A stretch of 45,510 nucleotides of DNA from NCBI GenBank assembly GCA_944325765.1, contig CALVBH010000027.1, positions 1 through 45,510 of the forward strand, in the 5' to 3' direction. Of the stretch, positions 41,894 through 45,510 are shown one piece after another. How positions within the stretch are numbered: the first letter of the stretch is position 1; every line of letters starts with the position of its first letter. The position numbers and the translations under genes were made by a program. Origin of the DNA: an uncultured Bacteroidales bacterium. GTDB lineage: Bacteria; Bacteroidota; Bacteroidia; Bacteroidales; UBA932. The notes under the pieces are model-generated. The model ran no database searches, was not told where the DNA came from, and was given only the letters and a program-made list of their open reading frames with translations.

Positions 41894-42467
41894 GTGCCGA
41901 TGCGGATTCCTTGATTCTGTGGAATGTTTCATAATCCTTTATGACAGTCGTCCCGTCCTTGTGCCCTTCGGCGATGACCCTGAACGGAACCTGGGAGTTA
42001 TCCGCCAGAATCCACCGGTCGCACAGAGGGGCGTAGTCCCTGAAGAAATAGCTCAGTCCCATCCGGTATCTTCGTCTTACGGTCTCTTCGGGGATGTTGT
42101 GCCCGCCAGCTTCCACCCTGGCCTTGACACGGGCTACGGCCAGATCCGGAGAATTCAGCCAGAAATACATCAGAGTGACGGTATATCCTTCGGCCTGCGC
42201 CCCGGCAATCATTTTCAGAAGACTTCTGGTAGCCAGCGTGGTTTCGATGCTGAAATCTTCTTTACGTTTCAGCAGATATTTTATTCTCAACAGCATAAGC
42301 CTGCTGGCCTGGACCGCGGCCGACTCCGGGTCGAATGGCGCGAGCCCCTTCGCGAATTCGTCCGAATTCACGTACTGGCTGCATTCCAGCATTTCGGGAA
42401 GCAGCGTGTAGGAGGCCGTGGTCTTGCCGGCTCCGTTGCATCCGGAGATTATGAACAGTCGTGGCAT
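41886..42467 (-). CDS. Zeta-toxin-like P-loop kinase/ATPase
   Basis: The 193-residue protein starts MPRLFIISGCNGAGKTTASY, with Walker A GCNGAGKT at residues 9-16. NSDEFAKGL follows at about residue 34, the zeta-toxin-type NxDxF segment, and then FSIETTLATRSLLKMI and MYFWLNSPDLAVARVKARVEAGGHNIPEETVRRRY. These match the COG4185-type predicted ATPases related to zeta toxins, which phosphorylate UDP-sugars; the substrate here is unknown. No epsilon-type antitoxin gene is next to it. It sits 6 bases after the TIGR02757 gene and overlaps tldD by 8 bases, so it belongs to a housekeeping-looking operon. Confidence 0.8.
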   Translation of the reverse strand: MPRLFIISGCNGAGKTTASYTLLPEMLECSQYVNSDEFAKGLAPFDPESAAVQASRLMLLRIKYLLKRKEDFSIETTLATRSLLKMIAGAQAEGYTVTLMYFWLNSPDLAVARVKARVEAGGHNIPEETVRRRYRMGLSYFFRDYAPLCDRWILADNSQVPFRVIAEGHKDGTTVIKDYETFHRIKESASAHE

Positions 42468-42473
42468 AAGCGT

Positions 42474-43184
42474 TTATTTCATTTCTTTTTCGTGAAGCCC
42501 GTAGCCGAACAGGGCGAAATCCCCCTTGCAGGGGTCGTCTGGAAAGATATCCTTGAATGCGTCTGTAATCTGGCGCACTGTCGTGATGTCTTTCTGTTTC
42601 CTGTCTGTCAGTCCCAGTGCCCTGGCCATTTCGTATACATGGATATCCAATGGTATGAGCAGCAGCTTTTTGTCGCTGTTTTTCCATACCCCCAGATCTA
42701 CTTTCCCGTCATCGCGCACCATCCAGCGCCGCATCATGTTGATTTTCTTGTCCGGAGCCCTGGGGTCTTCTTTCCGTCCGTAAACCAGAGTGCGTATCTG
42801 TGTGTTGGTCAGACCTTCTATGCTGTCGGTCCTGGAATAAATTTCCCTGAGAGCGCTGCATATCCGGGCGAATTCGCTCCACCTGACTGTCCTGTGCAGG
42901 CTGGCGCTTTCATCGCGGTATTCGCCGTTCATTACATACTCGTACGGCCTCCATTCCATTTCGTCCAATGCCCTGCGGCAGTCCCTCACAATCATCGACC
43001 TTCGCCCCCAGGCCAGGTGTGCTGCCAGAACGGCAGCAATCTCGACGTCCGCGAGCCGGTATCCTTTTTCTCCGGTCCTCTCGGCGAAGTATTTCGGGAA
43101 AATGACGGGGTCTTCCTGAAAATATACCGGGTCATTGTATTTCCCGGCCCATTCTGTCAGCAGATTTCTGGTTTTCTCGTTCAT
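42474..43184 (-). CDS. TIGR02757/DUF2400-family protein
   Basis: The 236-residue cytoplasmic protein of unknown function has the family landmarks DPVIFPKYF, EIAAVLAAHLAWGRRSMIVRD, the NMMRRWMVRDD.KVDLGVWK segment and LLIPLDIHVYEMARALGLT. The order of elements (an HhH-like helical part with a late Asp in PLDIH) recalls DNA glycosylase-like folds, but activity is not established. The start at 43184 (MNEKTRNLL) is chosen because the longer frame from 43397 would overlap the divergent promoter region. First gene of a four-gene minus-strand operon. Confidence 0.85.
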   Translation of the reverse strand: MNEKTRNLLTEWAGKYNDPVYFQEDPVIFPKYFAERTGEKGYRLADVEIAAVLAAHLAWGRRSMIVRDCRRALDEMEWRPYEYVMNGEYRDESASLHRTVRWSEFARICSALREIYSRTDSIEGLTNTQIRTLVYGRKEDPRAPDKKINMMRRWMVRDDGKVDLGVWKNSDKKLLLIPLDIHVYEMARALGLTDRKQKDITTVRQITDAFKDIFPDDPCKGDFALFGYGLHEKEMK

Positions 43185-43242
43185 ATTGACGTCTGTTTGA
43201 CGAATTTGCTGTGTTTCGCTACAGATAATTCTCGATATCCTA

Positions 43243-43250
43243 CAAAAATA
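43243..43250 (-). promoter_or_regulatory. Candidate -7 element for the TIGR02757-zeta-tldD-tldE operon
   Basis: On the minus strand it reads TATTTTTG, a perfect TAnnTTTG, 58 bases before the ATG at 43184. The -33 position is not TTTG. Confidence 0.5.
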
Positions 43251-43282
43251 AGAAACTGTTTCGAGATTTTTAAAATTTTCTT

Positions 43283-43310
43283 TTTGCCTTGCGATAATAA
43301 TATTATCTTG
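43283..43310 (+). promoter_or_regulatory. Candidate promoter of the NAD(P)H-hydrate dehydratase gene
   Basis: TTTG (43283-43286) is followed after 17 bases by TATCTTG (43304-43310), one T short of the -7 consensus, 25 bases before the ATG. Spacing is slightly short, so it is a moderate match. Confidence 0.4.
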
Positions 43311-43335
43311 CTTTTTCTGAACGACGGATTGGAAA

Positions 43336-44205
43336 ATGGAAAAGCAGTGGATCGATGAAAACAGGGTAATGGCATTGTTCCCGAAGCGGGAGCGCAATGC
43401 TCACAAGGGCGATTTCGGGCATGTCCTCATAGTAGCGGGCAAGCAGGGAATGACAGGCGCAGCCTTGCTGTGCACCGGTGCGGCCCTCAGGTCGGGCTGC
43501 GGTTTGGTCACGGTGCATCTTCCCGCCTCCGAAAGGCTTGCCGTCCATATCGCACATCCGTCCGCGATAGTCAGTCCCGACTGCGGTACCTGTTTTTCCT
43601 GTCTTCCTGAAAATATGGACAGGTATTCCGCCGTCGGGGCGGGACCGGGTCTTGGACAGGCTCCTGAAACCGTGTCAGCCCTCCGCGGGCTTTTGGAAAC
43701 GGGTCTGCCGGCGGTGCTGGATGCCGATGCCCTGAATATCATTGCCGGGAATCCGGCCCTGTTTTCCCTTATCCCGAAAGGTTCCGTGCTGACACCTCAT
43801 ATCGGTGAACTGAAAAGGCTTCTGAAATCGGCTTCAGAGGTTTCGGCGGCGGATGTCCGCTGCGATGGAGCCGGTTCAGGAGACGGCCTGGTCACGGAGG
43901 GCAACATAAGGGCGCTTGCCGTGGCGACGGGTGCAGTGATAGTGGTCAAGGGATGGCATACGGCCGTCTTTTCTCCGTCCGGCAGCGTCAGGTACAACAC
44001 TACCGGGAATCCCGGTATGGCTGCAGGCGGCAGCGGAGACGTCCTGACAGGCCTTGTGGCCGGGCTCCTGGCGCGAGGCTTTTCTCCGGAGGACGCCGCC
44101 TGCGCAGGTGTGTGGCTGCACGGGAGAGCCGGTGACATGGCCGCAGCGGAGAAAGGCGAAGAATCCATGAACGCCTCCGACATCCTGTCTTGTCTGCGGA
44201 TTTGA
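43336..44205 (+). CDS. nnrD: ADP-dependent NAD(P)H-hydrate dehydratase, stand-alone
   Basis: The 289-residue ribokinase-fold enzyme dehydrates the S epimer of NAD(P)H hydrate using ADP. Motifs are GDFGHVLIVAGKQGMTGAALL at the start of the fold, GPGLG (GAGPGLGQ), LDADALN, TPHIGELKRL and the catalytic NPGMAAGGSGDVLTG. Many bacteria fuse this domain to the NnrE epimerase; here the epimerase half is absent and the upstream DNA is a promoter region, so the gene looks complete. The partner epimerase must be elsewhere. Convergent with recG. Confidence 0.92.
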   Translation: MEKQWIDENRVMALFPKRERNAHKGDFGHVLIVAGKQGMTGAALLCTGAALRSGCGLVTVHLPASERLAVHIAHPSAIVSPDCGTCFSCLPENMDRYSAVGAGPGLGQAPETVSALRGLLETGLPAVLDADALNIIAGNPALFSLIPKGSVLTPHIGELKRLLKSASEVSAADVRCDGAGSGDGLVTEGNIRALAVATGAVIVVKGWHTAVFSPSGSVRYNTTGNPGMAAGGSGDVLTGLVAGLLARGFSPEDAACAGVWLHGRAGDMAAAEKGEESMNASDILSCLRI

Positions 44206-44228
44206 ATTTGCAGGAACTTGCGGATCCG

Positions 44229-44242
44229 GCCGGAAAACCGGC
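44229..44242. terminator. Small hairpin between convergent nnrD and recG
   Basis: GCCGG-AAAA-CCGGC forms a 5-bp GC stem with a tetraloop 24 bases after the nnrD stop. There is no clear T-tract on either strand, so it is only a weak terminator candidate. Confidence 0.25.
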
Positions 44243-44247
44243 AGCTT

Positions 44248-45510
44248 CTAACTGATCTGGCTGTAGTTCCGGACGCGGTATTTGTCGCGGCTGATTTCTT
44301 CGGCGAGGATGCGGTGACGTGGCTGGCTGAGTGTGGGATCGCTGTCGAGGATTGCCTGTGCGCTGGCGCGGGCATCGCTTAGAATCATCCCGTCACGGGC
44401 CAGGGAAGCTATGTTCAGGGTGACCGGCAGTCCGCTCTGCTGGGTCCCCTCCAGATCGCCGGGACCACGCATCTTCATATCTTCCTCCGCCAGTTCGAAC
44501 CCGTTTTCTGTGGCGCACATCAGTTCTATCCTGCGCCTGGATTCCTTGCTGAGACGGCTGCCCGTCATCAGGATGCAGTAGGATTTTTCGGAACCCCTGC
44601 CCACGCGGCCGCGCAGCTGGTGAAGCTGGCTCAGGCCGAATCTCTCGGCACTTTCGATGACCATGACCGAAGCGTTCGGGACGTCCACGCCGACTTCTAT
44701 GACCGAGGTAGCCACCAGAATATCGGCCCTTCCGGAAGCGAAGGCTTCCATGTTGAACTGCTTCTCGTCGGGGCTCTGCCGGCCGTGTACTATCGCCGTC
44801 TTGTACGGAGGGAACGGAAAAGCCTGCACTATCTGTTCGTAGCCGGTCTCCAGGTTCTTGTAATCCATCTTTTCGCTTTCGAAAATCAGCGGATATACTA
44901 TGAAGACCTGCCGCCCGAGAGCTATCTGCTCCTTCAGGAACCTGAACATGAACGGACGCTTGCCTTCTGTGGCGGATATGGTCTGGACAGGTTTCCGCCC
45001 GGGCGGCAATTCGTCTATGACCGACACGTCCAGGTCCCCGTAAAGTGTCATGGCCAATGTCCTCGGGATAGGGGTCGCCGTCATTACCAGTATGTGCGGA
45101 GCCAGCCCGCAGGAGGATTTTCTCCAGAGTCTGGCCCTTTGTTCCACTCCGAAACGGTGCTGTTCGTCGATAATCGCCAGACCGAGATTCCTGAAGATGA
45201 CGTTGTCTTCGAACAGGGCGTGCGTGCCCACGATGATGCCGATGGTCCCGTCTTCCAGTCCCGCATGGATTTCCCTGCGTTCAGCCGTCCTGGAACTGCC
45301 TGTGAGGAGGGCGGGTTTCACTCCAGTGCCTTCGAGATAGCGTGAAATATTCCTGAAATGCTGCTGAGCCAGGACTTCGGTGGGAGCCATGATGGAGGCC
45401 TGGAAGCCGTTTCCGACTGCTATCAGGGCGCTCAGGACGGCGACCATCGTCTTTCCGCTGCCGACATCTCCCTGCAGCAGACGGTTCATCTGGTGTCCGC
45501 TTTTCATGTC
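44248..45510 (-). CDS. recG: ATP-dependent DNA helicase RecG, C-terminal part
   Basis: About 420 C-terminal codons are in the window; the 5' part lies beyond the right edge and the frame is open to the last base. Helicase motif I is MNRLLQGDVGSGKTMVA; motif Ia MAPTEVLAQQHF; motif II IIDEQHRFGVEQR; motif III VMTATPIPRTLAMTLYGD. Then IVHGRQSPDEK, VATSVIEVGVDVPNASVMVIE and QLHQLRGRVGRG cover motifs IV-VI, and RGPGDLEGTQQSGLP the RecG TRG-type end. RecG reverses stalled forks and moves Holliday junctions. The N-terminal wedge domain is not visible. Confidence 0.96.
   Translation of the reverse strand, partial: DMKSGHQMNRLLQGDVGSGKTMVAVLSALIAVGNGFQASIMAPTEVLAQQHFRNISRYLEGTGVKPALLTGSSRTAERREIHAGLEDGTIGIIVGTHALFEDNVIFRNLGLAIIDEQHRFGVEQRARLWRKSSCGLAPHILVMTATPIPRTLAMTLYGDLDVSVIDELPPGRKPVQTISATEGKRPFMFRFLKEQIALGRQVFIVYPLIFESEKMDYKNLETGYEQIVQAFPFPPYKTAIVHGRQSPDEKQFNMEAFASGRADILVATSVIEVGVDVPNASVMVIESAERFGLSQLHQLRGRVGRGSEKSYCILMTGSRLSKESRRRIELMCATENGFELAEEDMKMRGPGDLEGTQQSGLPVTLNIASLARDGMILSDARASAQAILDSDPTLSQPRHRILAEEISRDKYRVRNYSQIS

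Noticed and set aside
41886-42467. A toxin-antitoxin module based on the zeta-like protein.
   Set aside because: No antitoxin-sized gene is adjacent, the gene overlaps tldD and follows another housekeeping-type gene, and related predicted ATPases are common outside toxin modules.
41856-43358. A 500-codon + strand frame across tldD, the kinase and the TIGR02757 gene.
   Set aside because: It is opposite three well-supported genes, crosses the divergent promoter region and has no recognisable domain.
43185-43397. N-terminal extension of the TIGR02757 protein.
   Set aside because: It would cross the divergent promoter region and the start of nnrD, and the added residues show no family similarity.

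Overview
The window is chromosomal DNA of a member of the Bacteroidota, almost certainly order Bacteroidales. The evidence is SusC/SusD pairs, a hybrid two-component system regulator, lipoproteins with acidic residues after the lipid-bearing cysteine, promoters of the TTTG / TAnnTTTG type, and an almost complete absence of strong Shine-Dalgarno sites. Family or genus cannot be fixed from the sequence alone. No tRNA, rRNA, CRISPR array, insertion sequence or phage gene was seen.

Layout. (1) 1-6172, + strand, housekeeping: the 3' end of gcvT, an M28-like lipoprotein fused to a TonB C-terminal domain, leuS, and two overlapping YitT-family membrane protein genes. (2) 6306-8588: a short membrane-anchored AraC-type protein and the ribosome-associated ABC-F factor EttA. 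(3) 8709-16378: a uronate catabolic block. uxaC runs leftward, divergent from uxaB-uxaA-kduI-kduD-DUF4861, which ends in a strong terminator. (4) 16478-37691: a pectin utilisation locus. It encodes a GH28 polygalacturonase, a CE12-CE8 double esterase, a hybrid two-component system, a GH105-PL1 fusion, a PL1 pectate lyase lipoprotein, SusC, SusD and a very large surface lipoprotein. (5) 37692-38136: about 450 bases without a convincing protein gene. They have their own promoter-like element, an 18-bp palindrome and a terminator, so this is probably a small-RNA or small-ORF unit. (6) 38137-43184, - strand: a SlyD-like FKBP with a His/Cys repeat tail, TldE, TldD, a zeta-toxin-like P-loop kinase and a TIGR02757-family protein. 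(7) 43336-45510: a stand-alone NAD(P)H-hydrate dehydratase (+) and the C-terminal part of RecG (-).

How the genes work together. Blocks 3 and 4 describe homogalacturonan use. Surface lyases, polygalacturonase and esterases trim pectin. SusC/SusD and the large lipoprotein capture and import oligosaccharides. GH105 releases unsaturated uronate, which KduI and KduD convert to 2-keto-3-deoxygluconate (KDG). Saturated galacturonate reaches KDG through UxaC, UxaB and UxaA. KDG kinase, KDPG aldolase and an inner-membrane transporter are not in the window.

Most notable points: the regulator of the pectin locus is broken by a one-base shift at a run of eight G; the M28-like protein has lost both zinc-binding histidines; an 18-bp motif is shared by the uxaB and kduI upstream regions; and the 37.8-38.1 kb stretch looks like an unannotated RNA gene.
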